A DNA stretch of 64,000 nucleotides from Kytococcus sedentarius DSM 20547. Lineage in GTDB: Bacteria; Actinomycetota; Actinomycetes; Actinomycetales; Dermatophilaceae. The position numbers and the translations under genes are program-made. The notes beneath the pieces were generated by a model, which was not told the DNA's origin, ran no database searches, and saw nothing but the letters and a program-made list of their open reading frames with translations. The stretch spans positions 2,666,001 to 2,730,000 of the forward strand of contig NC_013169.1 in the NCBI RefSeq assembly GCF_000023925.1, in the 5' to 3' direction. This document shows, piece after piece, positions 44,946 through 54,197 of the stretch (position 1 is the first letter of the stretch; each line of letters begins with the position of its first letter).

Positions 44946-46051
44946 CCACCACCCAAGCCCGACCGGATGCCGCCGACGCCCAGGTCACCGGGCGCCTCTC
45001 CACCCTGGACCGCTACCTGCCGCTGTGGATCGGCGCCGCGATGGTGGCCGGGCTGCTGCTGGGCCGCATCGTGCCCGGGGTGGGCGAGGCGCTCAACACC
45101 GTGCAGGTGGACGGCATCTCGCTACCCATCGCCATCGGCCTGCTGGTGATGATGTACCCGGTACTGGCGAAGGTCCGCTACGACCGCCTCGACACGGTGA
45201 CCGCCGACCGGCGCATGCTGGGCAGCTCCCTGCTCCTGAACTGGGTGCTGGGCCCGGCGCTGATGTTCGCCCTGGCGTGGATCTTCCTGCCCGACCTGCC
45301 CGAGTACCGCACGGGCCTGATCATCGTCGGCCTGGCCCGCTGCATCGCGATGGTCATCATCTGGAACGACCTCGCGTGTGGTGACCGCGAGGCCGCCGCC
45401 GTCCTGGTGGCGATCAACTCGGTCTTCCAGGTGTTCATGTTCGGCCTGCTCGGCTGGTTCTACCTGGCCGTCCTGCCCGGCTGGCTCGGCCTGGACACCA
45501 CCGGGCTGGACGTCAGCGCCTGGCAGATCGCCAAGAGCGTGCTGATCTTCCTGGGCATCCCGCTGGTGGCCGGCTTCCTCACCCGCCACCTCGGGGAGCG
45601 CCGGATGGGTCGCGAGCGCTACGAGAACCGCTTCCTGCCGGCCATCGGCCCGTGGGCGCTGTACGGGCTGCTGTTCACCATCGTGGTGCTCTTCGCCCTG
45701 CAGGGTGAACAGATCACCTCGCGCCCGCTGGACGTCGCCCGCATCGCGCTGCCGCTGCTGGCCTACTTCGTCCTCATGTGGGGCGGTTCGTACGCCCTGG
45801 GCCGGGCGCTGGGGATGGGGTACGAGCGCACCACGACGCTGGCGTTCACCGCCGCGGGCAACAACTTCGAGCTCGCCATCGCCGTCGCGATCGCCACCTT
45901 CGGACTCACCTCCGGGCAGGCGCTGGCAGGCGTGGTCGGCCCGCTCATCGAGGTGCCGGTGCTGGTCGGGCTCGTCTACGTGAGCCTGTGGCTGCGCCGT
46001 CGCCTGTTCACCCCGTCCACCTCGCCCTCGACCGCAGGAGACCTCGCATGA
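44942..46051 (+). CDS. acr3: Arsenite efflux transporter Acr3
   Basis: 369 residues, ten hydrophobic segments. Acr3 signatures are the cysteine in GLARCIAMVIIWNDLACGD and AAGNNFELAIAVAIATFG. It expels As(III) using the proton motive force. The GTG start overlaps the arsI stop (GTGA). Confidence 0.95.
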   Translation: MTTTQARPDAADAQVTGRLSTLDRYLPLWIGAAMVAGLLLGRIVPGVGEALNTVQVDGISLPIAIGLLVMMYPVLAKVRYDRLDTVTADRRMLGSSLLLNWVLGPALMFALAWIFLPDLPEYRTGLIIVGLARCIAMVIIWNDLACGDREAAAVLVAINSVFQVFMFGLLGWFYLAVLPGWLGLDTTGLDVSAWQIAKSVLIFLGIPLVAGFLTRHLGERRMGRERYENRFLPAIGPWALYGLLFTIVVLFALQGEQITSRPLDVARIALPLLAYFVLMWGGSYALGRALGMGYERTTTLAFTAAGNNFELAIAVAIATFGLTSGQALAGVVGPLIEVPVLVGLVYVSLWLRRRLFTPSTSPSTAGDLA

Positions 46052-46932
46052 GCCCCACCACCGGCCCCGATGGGGTGAGCCCCGCCGCGCGCGCCGCCCG
46101 CCCGTCGGTGATGTACGTCTGCGTCCACAACGCCGGCCGCTCGCAGATGGCCGCCGCGTGGACGCGGGCGCTGGGCGGGGACCGCCTCGAGGTGCGCTCC
46201 TCGGGCTCCCAGCCGGCCGATGCGGTGAACCCCGCCGCCGTCGAGGCGATGGCCGAGGTGGGCATCGACATCGGCGCGGTCACCCCGCGGGTCCTCACGC
46301 GCGAGGACATGGAGGCCTCCGACGTCGTGGTCACGATGGGGTGCGGCGACGAGTGCCCCTACGTCCCCGGCGTGCGCCGCGAGGACTGGGCGCTGGACGA
46401 CCCGGCCGGGCAGCCGGTGGAGGCCGTCCGGCCCGTGCGCGACGAGATCCGCACCCGTGTGGAGGAGATGCTGCGCTCGCTCGGCCTCGAGCCGATGTCG
46501 TGGCCGCGCCCGGACGAGCGCGTGGTGACCTTCGTGTGCAACTCCAACCGCGGCAAGTCGCAGATGGCCGCGGGGTTGATGCGGGCGCGCGGCGTAGCCG
46601 GCGTGCAGGTGCTGAGCGCCGGCGTGGCTGCGGCGGCGCGGGATGCCGGGGTGAACGGCGAGTCCGCCGAGAGCCTGGCCGCCGCAGGCGCCTCGCTGGC
46701 CGGGGAGCACCCCAAGCAGCTGACGCCCGAGCTGGCTGCGGCGACGGACGTGCTCGTGTTCGTCGGTGGCGCGCAGCCCGGGCCGGAGCTGGAGGGTCAC
46801 CTGCCGGCGGACGTGCGGCGCTGGACCGTGGACGAGCCCAGCGAGCGCGGCGTCGAGGGCTCCGAGCGGATGGCGCTGATCCGCGACGAGATCGCCGCGA
46901 AGGTGGACCAGCTGGCGGCCGAGCTGGCCTGA
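46048..46932 (+). CDS. arsC: Fusion of two arsenate reductase (ArsC/LMW-phosphatase) domains
   Basis: 294 residues. Domain 1 (20-145) has the P-loop C25-VHNAG-R31-S, the C99/C103 pair in MGCGDECPY and D117 in WALDDPAG, as in thioredoxin-coupled ArsC. Domain 2 (158-290) has C164-NSNRG-K170-SQMA, the Lys-type P-loop seen in mycothiol-dependent ArsC1/ArsC2 of corynebacteria, and no resolving Cys pair. Together they could reduce As(V) by two routes in one chain. ATGA overlap with acr3. Confidence 0.88.
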   Translation: MSPTTGPDGVSPAARAARPSVMYVCVHNAGRSQMAAAWTRALGGDRLEVRSSGSQPADAVNPAAVEAMAEVGIDIGAVTPRVLTREDMEASDVVVTMGCGDECPYVPGVRREDWALDDPAGQPVEAVRPVRDEIRTRVEEMLRSLGLEPMSWPRPDERVVTFVCNSNRGKSQMAAGLMRARGVAGVQVLSAGVAAAARDAGVNGESAESLAAAGASLAGEHPKQLTPELAAATDVLVFVGGAQPGPELEGHLPADVRRWTVDEPSERGVEGSERMALIRDEIAAKVDQLAAELA

Positions 46933-46947
46933 GGGAGACTCGGGGGC

Positions 46948-48138
46948 ATGACCTCCCCCAGGGCGTCCACGGGCAGCCAGGCCCCATCCCGGGCCGTCGG
47001 CGTCGTCGTCATCGGCGGCGGCCAGGCCGGGCTGGCGACGAGCTACTGGCTGCGCCGCGCCGGCATCGACCATGTGGTGCTGGACGACGCGGAGCAGCCC
47101 GGCGGGGCATGGGCACGGATGTGGCCCAGCCTGCACGCGTTCTCCCCGCCGCAGTACTCCTCGCTCCCCGGGTGGCTGATGCCGGGCTGGACCGGGGAGG
47201 GCGCCTTCCCCTCACGGGCGCACGTGGAGGAGTACCTGCGGGCCTACGAGGAGCGGTACGAGGTGCCCGTCCAGCGTCCGGTGCGGGTGGAGGCGGTCCG
47301 GCACGGGGACGGCGAGCGCCTGGTGGTCGACGGTCACCGACTGGTCGACGGGTCCCCCGACGGTCGGGCGGTCAGCTGGGCGGCTCGCGCCGTGGTCAGC
47401 GCGACCGGCACCTGGTCGAGGCCTTTCTGGCCTAGCGTACCGGGGATGCGGGAGTTCCGCGGGGTGCAGATCCACTCGGCGGACTACCGGGGACCGGACT
47501 CCCTCCCGCCCGGGCGGGTACTGGTGGTGGGTGGGGGCAACACCGGGGCGCAGCTGGCTGCGGAGCTCACCGCATCGCACGAGGTCGTGTGGGCGACGCG
47601 ACGGGCGCCACGGTTCATGCCGCCGGAGGTGGACGGCCGGGTGTTGTTCGACGTCGCGACCGCGCGGCGGGCAGCGCTGGACGCGGGCCGGGAGGACGAC
47701 GGGGGCGTGGCGGCGCTGGGCGACATCGTGCAGGTGCCGGAGGTGCGGCGGTCCTTGGCGGAGGGGCGGCTGGGTGCGGTGCCGATGGTGGAACGGCTCA
47801 CGGCATCGGGGGCGGTGTGGGGCGCGGCGCCCGGGGAGGCTCCGGACGGTTCCACGTGGAACCACCCCCCAGCCGCGGCGGGTGAGGAGTTCTCCCTCGA
47901 CGCCGTGGTCTGGTGCACCGGCTACCGGGCCGCGCTGGGTCACCTGCACCCCCTCGGCCTGCGGGGGGCCGCCGGGCGGGTGCCGGTCGCCCAGGGGTCG
48001 ATGACGCGGGCGGCCGGGGAGCCGCGGTTGCACCTCATGGGGTACGGCGACTGGGCCGGCCCGGCGTCGGCGACGCTCATCGGGGTGGGGCGGCCGGCAC
48101 GGTCCGCGGTGCGGGAGATCGCCGACCTGCTGGGGTGA
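46948..48138 (+). CDS. arsO: ArsO-like FAD/NAD(P)-dependent oxidoreductase
   Basis: 396 residues. The FAD Rossmann motif is VVIGGGQAGLATSYWL near residue 20, and the NAD(P) motif VLVVGGGNTGAQLAAEL near 190. VSATGTWSRPFWP and VVWCTGYRAAL are flavin-monooxygenase-like. ArsO flavoproteins are common in actinobacterial ars operons; the reaction is uncertain. It lies 15 bases after arsC in the same operon. Confidence 0.82.
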   Translation: MTSPRASTGSQAPSRAVGVVVIGGGQAGLATSYWLRRAGIDHVVLDDAEQPGGAWARMWPSLHAFSPPQYSSLPGWLMPGWTGEGAFPSRAHVEEYLRAYEERYEVPVQRPVRVEAVRHGDGERLVVDGHRLVDGSPDGRAVSWAARAVVSATGTWSRPFWPSVPGMREFRGVQIHSADYRGPDSLPPGRVLVVGGGNTGAQLAAELTASHEVVWATRRAPRFMPPEVDGRVLFDVATARRAALDAGREDDGGVAALGDIVQVPEVRRSLAEGRLGAVPMVERLTASGAVWGAAPGEAPDGSTWNHPPAAAGEEFSLDAVVWCTGYRAALGHLHPLGLRGAAGRVPVAQGSMTRAAGEPRLHLMGYGDWAGPASATLIGVGRPARSAVREIADLLG

Positions 48139-48194
48139 GCGAAGCGGGTTGTCCACAGGCTTGGGTGTGGGTCACGGGGGCCGATAGCCACTCA

Positions 48195-48245
48195 TCCACA
48201 TGTACGAGCATGGAGTTGCATTCACTCGTTCTTTTGTACTACCCT
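48195..48245 (+). promoter_or_regulatory. Promoter region of HNH copy 2 with shared upstream box
   Basis: TCCACATGTACGA (48195-48207), 27 bases, then TGTACTA (48235-48241), whose last TA begins a possible -10, TACCCT (48240-48245). The same box and the same 27-base gap precede HNH copy 1. The PafBC-type TTGTCRGTG element is only weakly present (4 of 9). Confidence 0.6.
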
Positions 48246-48303
48246 GTGCACAGGCAGTCGGGCAGGGGGCCCGACGAGCGACCGGTACCAGGGGGTGACG
48301 ACC

Positions 48304-49953
48304 GTGCCCAGAGCGATGGCCGGACCACCGGCTCAGCACAGCGGCATGGCGCCGCCGGCCGGCGTGCGCGACGCGACGCGGGATGCCGTCGAGCTCGCGG
48401 CCCCGGAGCCCGAGGACACATGGCGGGGGGTCGTGGAGTCCTTCGGTCAGGCACAGGCCGCCCTGGAGGGACTGCTGGTGGCCCTCACTGCGGCCGGGGC
48501 GCAGACGGACCTCCCCGCGGGACCCACCGAGCTCGCGTGGCTGACCCGGACCGCCACACGCCTGGCGGAGCAAGGGCAGCAGGTGCGGGTGCGCTCGCAC
48601 ACCGTGCTGGCCGCAGCGCGGGCCTCCGGGCGCGCGGTGCACGACGACGACGCCCAGTTCGCGGCCTCCAAGAACTCCCGCAGCACGCGGGAGACGTGGC
48701 GCGATGCGGTGCTGGCCGAGGCGTTGGGGGATCCCGCGCCATGCGGCGACGGGGGTGCTGGGGGTGCCGCGGGCGATGAGAGCACCGCGGAGGGTGCCGG
48801 AGACCCGGGGACGCCCGTCACCGATCGCCCGGCAGGCGATGCGACCGCCTCGCGAGCACCGCGCCCACTGGCCCGAGCGCTGGATGCGGGAGTGCTCTCC
48901 CAGGACCACGCGCTGATCATCCTGCAGGAGCTCGAGGCCCTGCCCGGGCAGGTGTCCGCCGACCTGCGGCTGCGGGCCGAGGAGATCCTGGTCGCCAGGG
49001 CCCAACACCTCACACCCCGGTCCCTGCGTCGCGCTGCCCGCCGGGTCATGGCGGAGCTCGGCGTCCCCGAGCAGGAGGTCGATGCGCACCAGAACGACCG
49101 CGTGCGCACGCAGGAGCAGCGAGCGTGGGAGTCCGCGTCGTTCTGGATGCGGGACAACGGCGACGGCACCGTCCACGGGCAGTTCACGCTCCCCACGCTC
49201 CAGGGACACATGCTCGGCAAGGCCCTGGACGCCCTCGTCGCGCCGCGCCGGCTGGCCCGCGCGTCCTCGGGGGACGGCACCTCGGGCTCCGACGGGACCC
49301 TGACCGAGGCATCACCGGACCCGGACGGGCTGGCATGGAAGGACCGGCAGATCGATTGGGCCCACGAGAAGGGCAAGGCGCTGTGCGAACTCATCGACCA
49401 CCTGCCCACCCACGAGCTGGGCGGCCGGACCACTGTGACCCTGCTGGTGACCACAACCCTGGAGAGCCTGCGCGGCGAGACCGACCGGGTGGGCCTGACC
49501 GACTCCGGCACCGAGGTGTCGGCCGGTGAGGTACGGCGACTGGCCGCAGGGGCCGGGATCGTCCCGGTCGTCCTGGGCGGGGACTCGGTTCCACTGGACC
49601 TGGGGCGGCGCACCCGGCTGTTCACCGAGACCCAGCGCCGAGCCCTGGCACTGCGCTACACCGAGTGCGCCGAGGAGCACTGCGACCGCCCCTTCGCCTG
49701 GTGCGAGATCCACCACGTTGACCCCTGGGCCTCCGGGGTCACGAGGGCCGGACCACCGGACTGGGCTGCGGGGTCACCGGGGGCGCCTCCGGGCGCGGCG
49801 GGCGGTGCCACCGACCTCGGCAACGCGATCCCGCTCTGTGGCCGTCACCACCGCCGCCTCGAGGACCCGTCGCTCAGGCACACGATCAGCCACGACGACG
49901 AGGGCCGTGCCGTTCTGCGGTTCCAGCGGTGTCCCACGGGGGTGCCGCGATGA
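48304..49953 (+). CDS. 13E12/DUF222 repeat-family HNH protein (copy 2)
   Basis: 549 residues from GTG 48304, chosen because AGGGGGTGA (as in copy 1) lies 5 bases upstream; GTG 48295 is inside that site. The DUF222 domain is followed by [16 protein letters not shown] and NAIPLCGRHHRRL, the HNH motif. The linker between these differs from copy 1 by a Gly/Ala/Pro insertion. Codon use is typical of the genome, unlike copy 1. It lies directly after the arsenic operon. Confidence 0.85.
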   Translation: MPRAMAGPPAQHSGMAPPAGVRDATRDAVELAAPEPEDTWRGVVESFGQAQAALEGLLVALTAAGAQTDLPAGPTELAWLTRTATRLAEQGQQVRVRSHTVLAAARASGRAVHDDDAQFAASKNSRSTRETWRDAVLAEALGDPAPCGDGGAGGAAGDESTAEGAGDPGTPVTDRPAGDATASRAPRPLARALDAGVLSQDHALIILQELEALPGQVSADLRLRAEEILVARAQHLTPRSLRRAARRVMAELGVPEQEVDAHQNDRVRTQEQRAWESASFWMRDNGDGTVHGQFTLPTLQGHMLGKALDALVAPRRLARASSGDGTSGSDGTLTEASPDPDGLAWKDRQIDWAHEKGKALCELIDHLPTHELGGRTTVTLLVTTTLESLRGETDRVGLTDSGTEVSAGEVRRLAAGAGIVPVVLGGDSVPLDLGRRTRLFTETQRRALALRYTECAEEHCDRPFAWCEIHHVDPWASGVTRAGPPDWAAGSPGAPPGAAGGATDLGNAIPLCGRHHRRLEDPSLRHTISHDDEGRAVLRFQRCPTGVPR

Positions 49954-49963
49954 CCGTGCAGCC

Positions 49964-50245
49964 TCAGCCCGTGGTGACCCCGTGGCGGGAGCAGGACGCC
50001 GTCCACCCCCGGGGCGTCACCTGCACGACCATGCGTCGGCGGCAGTCGGGGCAGTACCGGGGCGGCTCCAGCTCGAGACGTCGCACACAGGGGGCGTGGT
50101 CCTGCGGATCGCCGCCCCGGCCGACGAGCGGTTCACCGCAGTGGCCGCAGTACGCGGGCTCCTCGGTGTCGTCACGGTCCCGGTGGCGCCCACGGTCTGC
50201 GCCGTCCACCGGGTCGCGCCTGACTCGGTTCTCGCGGTCCGCCAC
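49964..50245 (-). CDS. bsaP: Biotin synthase auxiliary protein
   Basis: 93 residues, GTG start one base after the bioB stop. The cysteine pattern YCGHCGEPL, then HAPC, then [19 protein letters not shown] and SCSRHG matches the small actinobacterial protein encoded beside bioB and reported to support the auxiliary iron-sulfur cluster of biotin synthase. An Arg/Asp-rich N-terminal 30 residues precede the conserved part. Confidence 0.85.
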   Translation of the reverse strand: MADRENRVRRDPVDGADRGRHRDRDDTEEPAYCGHCGEPLVGRGGDPQDHAPCVRRLELEPPRYCPDCRRRMVVQVTPRGWTASCSRHGVTTG

Positions 50246-50246
50246 C

Positions 50247-51251
50247 TCAGATGGTCCGGCTCAGGGCCTGGATGGGCATCTTCAGCTCGTCGAGCAGGTC
50301 GAGGTCCTGCTGCGGGTCGCGCCCCAAGGTGGTCAGGTAGTTGCCGACGATGATCGCGTTGATGCCGCCGGTCAGCCCCTGCCGCGTGCCCAGCTCCCCG
50401 AGGGTGATCTCGCGGCCGCCGGCGAAACGCAGGATGGTGCGCGGCAGGGCCAGCCGGAAGGCCGCGATGGTGCGCAGCGCGTCCTGGGCGCCCATCGGGT
50501 CCAGCTCGCCGAACGGCGTGCCGGGACGCGGGTTGAGGAAGTTCAGCGGCACCTCGTGCGGCTCCAGCGCGCCCAGCTCGGCGGCGAGCTCCGCCCGCTG
50601 GCGCACGGACTCGCCCATGCCCACCAGGGCGCCGCAGCACAGCTCCATGCCGGACTCGACGACCATGCGGCAGGTGTCGAGGCGCTCGTCGTAGGTGTGG
50701 GTGGTGACCACCTGGTCGAAGTAGGAGCGGGCCGTCTCCAGGTTGTGGTTGTACCGGTGGACGCCCATGTCCACCATCTCGGCGACCTGCTCGGCGGTGA
50801 GCATGCCCACCGAGACCGCGATCTCGATGTCGACCTCGGCCTTGATGGCCGCGATGGCGTCACGCAGCTGCTTCATGAGCCGCTCGTCGGGCCCGCGGAC
50901 GGCTGCGACGATGCAGAACTCGCTCGCGCCGGTCTCCTTGGTTTCCTGCGCGGCCTTGATGAGCTCCTTCACGTTCAGCCACACCGCGCGCACCGGGGAG
51001 GTGAACTGGCCGGACTGGCTGCAGAAGTGGCAGTCCTCGGGGCAGCCGCCGGTCTTCAGCGAGACGATCCCCTCCACCTCGACGCCCTCACCGTTGTGGC
51101 GCACCCGCACCTCGTGGGCCAGGGCCAGCAGCTCCTCGACCCGCTCGTCGGGGAGGTTCAGCACCTGCTCCACCTGGTCGGCGGCGAGGCCGACGCCGTT
51201 CTCGAGGACCTGCTCGCGGGCGACGGTGAGGATGTCGTTCTGGGAAGTCAT
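50247..51251 (-). CDS. bioB: Biotin synthase
   Basis: 334 residues. A radical SAM enzyme inserting sulfur into dethiobiotin. The SAM-cluster motif is CPEDCHFC, with YNHNLET and later FNPRPGTPF-like and AGGRE segments as in BioB. ATG 51251 begins [16 protein letters not shown]. No other biotin genes are nearby. The leader contains nested inverted repeats that may control it. Confidence 0.96.
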   Translation of the reverse strand: MTSQNDILTVAREQVLENGVGLAADQVEQVLNLPDERVEELLALAHEVRVRHNGEGVEVEGIVSLKTGGCPEDCHFCSQSGQFTSPVRAVWLNVKELIKAAQETKETGASEFCIVAAVRGPDERLMKQLRDAIAAIKAEVDIEIAVSVGMLTAEQVAEMVDMGVHRYNHNLETARSYFDQVVTTHTYDERLDTCRMVVESGMELCCGALVGMGESVRQRAELAAELGALEPHEVPLNFLNPRPGTPFGELDPMGAQDALRTIAAFRLALPRTILRFAGGREITLGELGTRQGLTGGINAIIVGNYLTTLGRDPQQDLDLLDELKMPIQALSRTI

Positions 51252-51267
51252 GAGCCGCAGTGTGTCC

Positions 51268-51354
51268 CATGCAACACCGGCCCCGTCACGGGGTGCACCG
51301 CGCACCGGGTACCGCCCACACCGGGCGCCGGTACCCGGTGCGCGGTGTTGCATG
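51268..51354. repeat. Nested inverted repeats between bioB and acyl-CoA dehydrogenase
   Basis: CACCGCGCACCGGGTACCG (51296-51314) is perfectly inverted at 51329-51347. CATGCAACACCG (51268-51279) is perfectly inverted at 51343-51354. The two right arms share CGGTG, so the hairpins compete in part. CGCACCGGGTA recurs near 51394. Confidence 0.8.
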
Positions 51355-51483
51355 TACCTCCCCCTCGGGTGCACCATGGGTGTGACACAGCGCACCGGGT
51401 AGTCGTGTGCCCACGGGCACCCGGCCCCGGGGTGGGCCCCCGCGGTCAGCACGGCGCACCACATCGAGGAGGAAGCGGCACCG

Positions 51484-53337
51484 ATGAGCCACTACAAGTC
51501 CAACGTCCGAGACCTGGAGTTCAACCTCTTCGAGGTGTTCAACCGCCAGGACGTCCTGGGCGCCGGCCCCTACGGCGAGGTCGACGCGGACACCGCCCGG
51601 GAGGTCCTGCACGAGGTGGCCCGTCTGGCCGAGGGCGAGATCGCCGCCAGCTTCACCGAGTCCGACCGCACCCCGCCGACCTTCGACCCCGAGACGCACG
51701 AGGCGACCATGCCCGAGGCCTTCTCGAAGTCCTACAAGGCCTGGGCGGACGCGGAGTTCTGGCGCATGAACCTCGAGCCCGAGCTCGGCGGCACGCTGGC
51801 CACCCCGAGCGTGAACTGGGCCATCGCCGAGATGATCCTGGGCGCCAACCCCGCCGTGTTCATGTTCTCCGCGGGCTTCAGCTTCGCCAACATCCTGTTC
51901 AACAACGGCACCGACGAGCAGAAGCAGCTCGCCCAGCTGATGATCGACCGCCACTGGGGCGCCACGATGGTCCTCACCGAGCCCGATGCGGGCAGCGACG
52001 TGGGTGCCGGCGTCACCAAGGCCGTCCAGCAGGAGGACGGCACCTGGCACCTGACCGGCGTGAAGCGCTTCATCACCAACGGTGACGCCGACTTCTACGA
52101 GAACAACATCCACTTCGTGCTCGCCCGCCCCGAGGGCGCCGGCCCTGGCACCAAGGGCCTGAGCCTGTTCGTGGTCCCCAAGCACCACTACGACCCGCAG
52201 ACCGGTGAGCTCGGCGAGCGCAACGGCGCGTACGTCACCAACGTCGAGCACAAGATGGGCCTGAAGGTCTCCACCACCTGCGAGCTGCGCTTCGGCGAGG
52301 ACCCCTCGACCCCGGCCGTGGGCACGCTGCTCGGCGACGTGCACGACGGCATCGCCCAGATGTTCCAGGTCATCGAGTACGCGCGGATGCTGGTGGGCAC
52401 GAAGGCCATCGCGACCCTGTCGACCGGCTACCTCAACGCGCTCGAGTACGCCAAGGAGCGGGTGCAGGGCCCCGACATGCTGCAGATGGGGGACAAGACC
52501 GCCCCGCGCGTGACGATCACCCACCACCCGGACGTGCGCCGCAGCCTGATGCTGCAGAAGGCCTACTCCGAGGGCCTGCGCGCGCTGGTGCAGTACACGG
52601 CCACCTTCCAGGACACCGCCCACGCCCACCGCGCCGAGACCGGCCAGGAACCAGCCGCCGACTCCCCGGCCGGGCTGGCCGAGCGCATCAACGACCTGCT
52701 GCTGCCCGTGGTCAAGGGCGTCGGCTCCGAGCGCGCCTGGGTGCTGCTGGGCACCGAGTCGCTGCAGACCTTCGGCGGTTCGGGCTTCCTGCAGGACTAC
52801 CCGCTGGAGCAGTACGTCCGCGACGCCAAGATCGACACCCTCTACGAGGGCACCACCGCCATCCAGGCGCAGGACTTCTTCTTCCGCAAGATCCTGCGCG
52901 ACCAGGGCACCGCCCTGGGGGCCGTCGCCCAGGAGATCCAGGAGTTCCTCCAGGCCGGTGGCGCCGAGCAGCTCGGCGAGGCCCGTGAGCAGCTCGGCAA
53001 GGCGCTGGTGGAGCTGCAGCAGTTCATCGGCCTGCTCACCGGCTGGGCCCAGGCCGCGCAGGGCGAGCCCCGCGAGCTCTACAAGGTCGGGCTCCAGTCC
53101 AGCCGCCTGCTCATGGCGGCCGGCGACGTCATCATCGGCTGGCTGCTGCTGCGCCAGGCCCAGGTGGCCAGCGAGAAGGTCGACGCCGCCACGGGCGCCG
53201 ACCAGGACTTCTACACCGGCAAGATCGCTGCGGCGACCTTCTTCGCACGTGAGGTGCTGCCCCGCATCGGGGCCGACCGCCGGGCTGCGGAGTCCACCAC
53301 GGGCGAGCTGATGGAGCTGCCCGAGAGCGCCTTCTGA
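51484..53337 (+). CDS. Acyl-CoA dehydrogenase (FadE5-like)
   Basis: 617 residues, longer than the usual 380 and matching the FadE5-type family with extra N- and C-terminal domains. FAD/substrate motifs are [34 protein letters not shown] and the catalytic Glu in [11 protein letters not shown]. It performs the first step of fatty acid beta-oxidation. The start ATG follows a GAGGAAG sequence. Divergent from bioB across nested repeats. Confidence 0.93.
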   Translation: MSHYKSNVRDLEFNLFEVFNRQDVLGAGPYGEVDADTAREVLHEVARLAEGEIAASFTESDRTPPTFDPETHEATMPEAFSKSYKAWADAEFWRMNLEPELGGTLATPSVNWAIAEMILGANPAVFMFSAGFSFANILFNNGTDEQKQLAQLMIDRHWGATMVLTEPDAGSDVGAGVTKAVQQEDGTWHLTGVKRFITNGDADFYENNIHFVLARPEGAGPGTKGLSLFVVPKHHYDPQTGELGERNGAYVTNVEHKMGLKVSTTCELRFGEDPSTPAVGTLLGDVHDGIAQMFQVIEYARMLVGTKAIATLSTGYLNALEYAKERVQGPDMLQMGDKTAPRVTITHHPDVRRSLMLQKAYSEGLRALVQYTATFQDTAHAHRAETGQEPAADSPAGLAERINDLLLPVVKGVGSERAWVLLGTESLQTFGGSGFLQDYPLEQYVRDAKIDTLYEGTTAIQAQDFFFRKILRDQGTALGAVAQEIQEFLQAGGAEQLGEAREQLGKALVELQQFIGLLTGWAQAAQGEPRELYKVGLQSSRLLMAAGDVIIGWLLLRQAQVASEKVDAATGADQDFYTGKIAAATFFAREVLPRIGADRRAAESTTGELMELPESAF

Positions 53338-53351
53338 GAAGTCCTCTCACC

Positions 53352-53388
53352 AGGGGCGGTCCTCCGGCACGATGCGGGGGCCGCCCCT
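53352..53388 (+). terminator. Terminator after the acyl-CoA dehydrogenase gene
   Basis: AGGGGCGGTCC (53352-53362) pairs with 53378-53388 (one G-U), about 15 bases after the stop codon. Confidence 0.55.
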
Positions 53389-53500
53389 CGGTGTACCCGG
53401 GCCCCGGTTCCCGGCGCGCCGCTCCGCCTGCGGTGTGACCTCTCCGCACCCCGGGCCGTCTAGCGTGAGGGCAATCAGCACACACACCCGAGGAGACACC

Positions 53501-54154
53501 ATGCGCACCACCCGCACCCTGGCCCTGATCACCACCGGCCTCGTGGCCGCCGGCACCCTGTCCGCCTGCGGCGGCACCGAGCCCCTGGACCAGGCCGGCG
53601 CCAAGGAGGTCCTCCTGAGCAGCGAGGACTTCCCGCTGGACGGCTTCGAGCAGGGCGAGGTCAAGGAGGGCGTCGAGGACAACGACAACCTCGACACCGA
53701 CGGCCTCAAGGACTCCTTCGCGCCGTTCGGCGAGCTGAACGAGGAGTGCAAGTCGGCCATGGACGGGCTCGGCGAGCTCAACCCCAAGGACTACCTGGAG
53801 TCCCAGGCCAGCGCCGACTACGAGAACGGTGAGAAGACGGTCTCCCTCATGGTGGGCGGCACCAAGAAGGACGGTGAGGACTTCATCAACGCCCTGAAGA
53901 AGCTCGGCACCGACTGCGAGGAGCTGAAGCAGGAGCAGCAGGGCATCGAGATCTCCGTGAAGTTCGACGAGGTGGACGAGGACAACTTCACCGGCACCAC
54001 CATCACCATGGAGGCCGCCGGCCAGAAGCAGGAGCTCGCCCTGGGCGGCAAGACGGTGGACGACAACCTCGTCATGGCCATGACGCAGGGCGTCAACGCC
54101 GACGACGCCGCCAAGATCATCGAGAAGCAGAGCAAGGCCATCGAGGATCACTGA
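53501..54154 (+). CDS. Lipoprotein, member 1 of a tandem paralog pair
   Basis: 217 residues, ATG after AGGAGA. The lipobox is GTLSACGG. The mature part is rich in Asp/Glu/Lys. It shares with the next gene DQAGAKE.LLS..DFPLDG at the N-terminus, two spaced cysteines (EECKSAMDGL, TDCEEL) and VDDNLV.A...GV at the C-terminus. The family is not recognised; it resembles sensor-domain-like actinobacterial lipoproteins of unknown function. Confidence 0.7.
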   Translation: MRTTRTLALITTGLVAAGTLSACGGTEPLDQAGAKEVLLSSEDFPLDGFEQGEVKEGVEDNDNLDTDGLKDSFAPFGELNEECKSAMDGLGELNPKDYLESQASADYENGEKTVSLMVGGTKKDGEDFINALKKLGTDCEELKQEQQGIEISVKFDEVDEDNFTGTTITMEAAGQKQELALGGKTVDDNLVMAMTQGVNADDAAKIIEKQSKAIEDH

Positions 54155-54197
54155 GGCCGGTGCCCATACGGCTCCAGCCTCTGCCACACTCGGGCAC

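Noticed and set aside
48223-48231. A PafBC-type -35-like element before HNH copy 2
   Set aside because: Only 4 of 9 positions match at the required 8-base spacing, so damage control of copy 2 by this element is not claimed.
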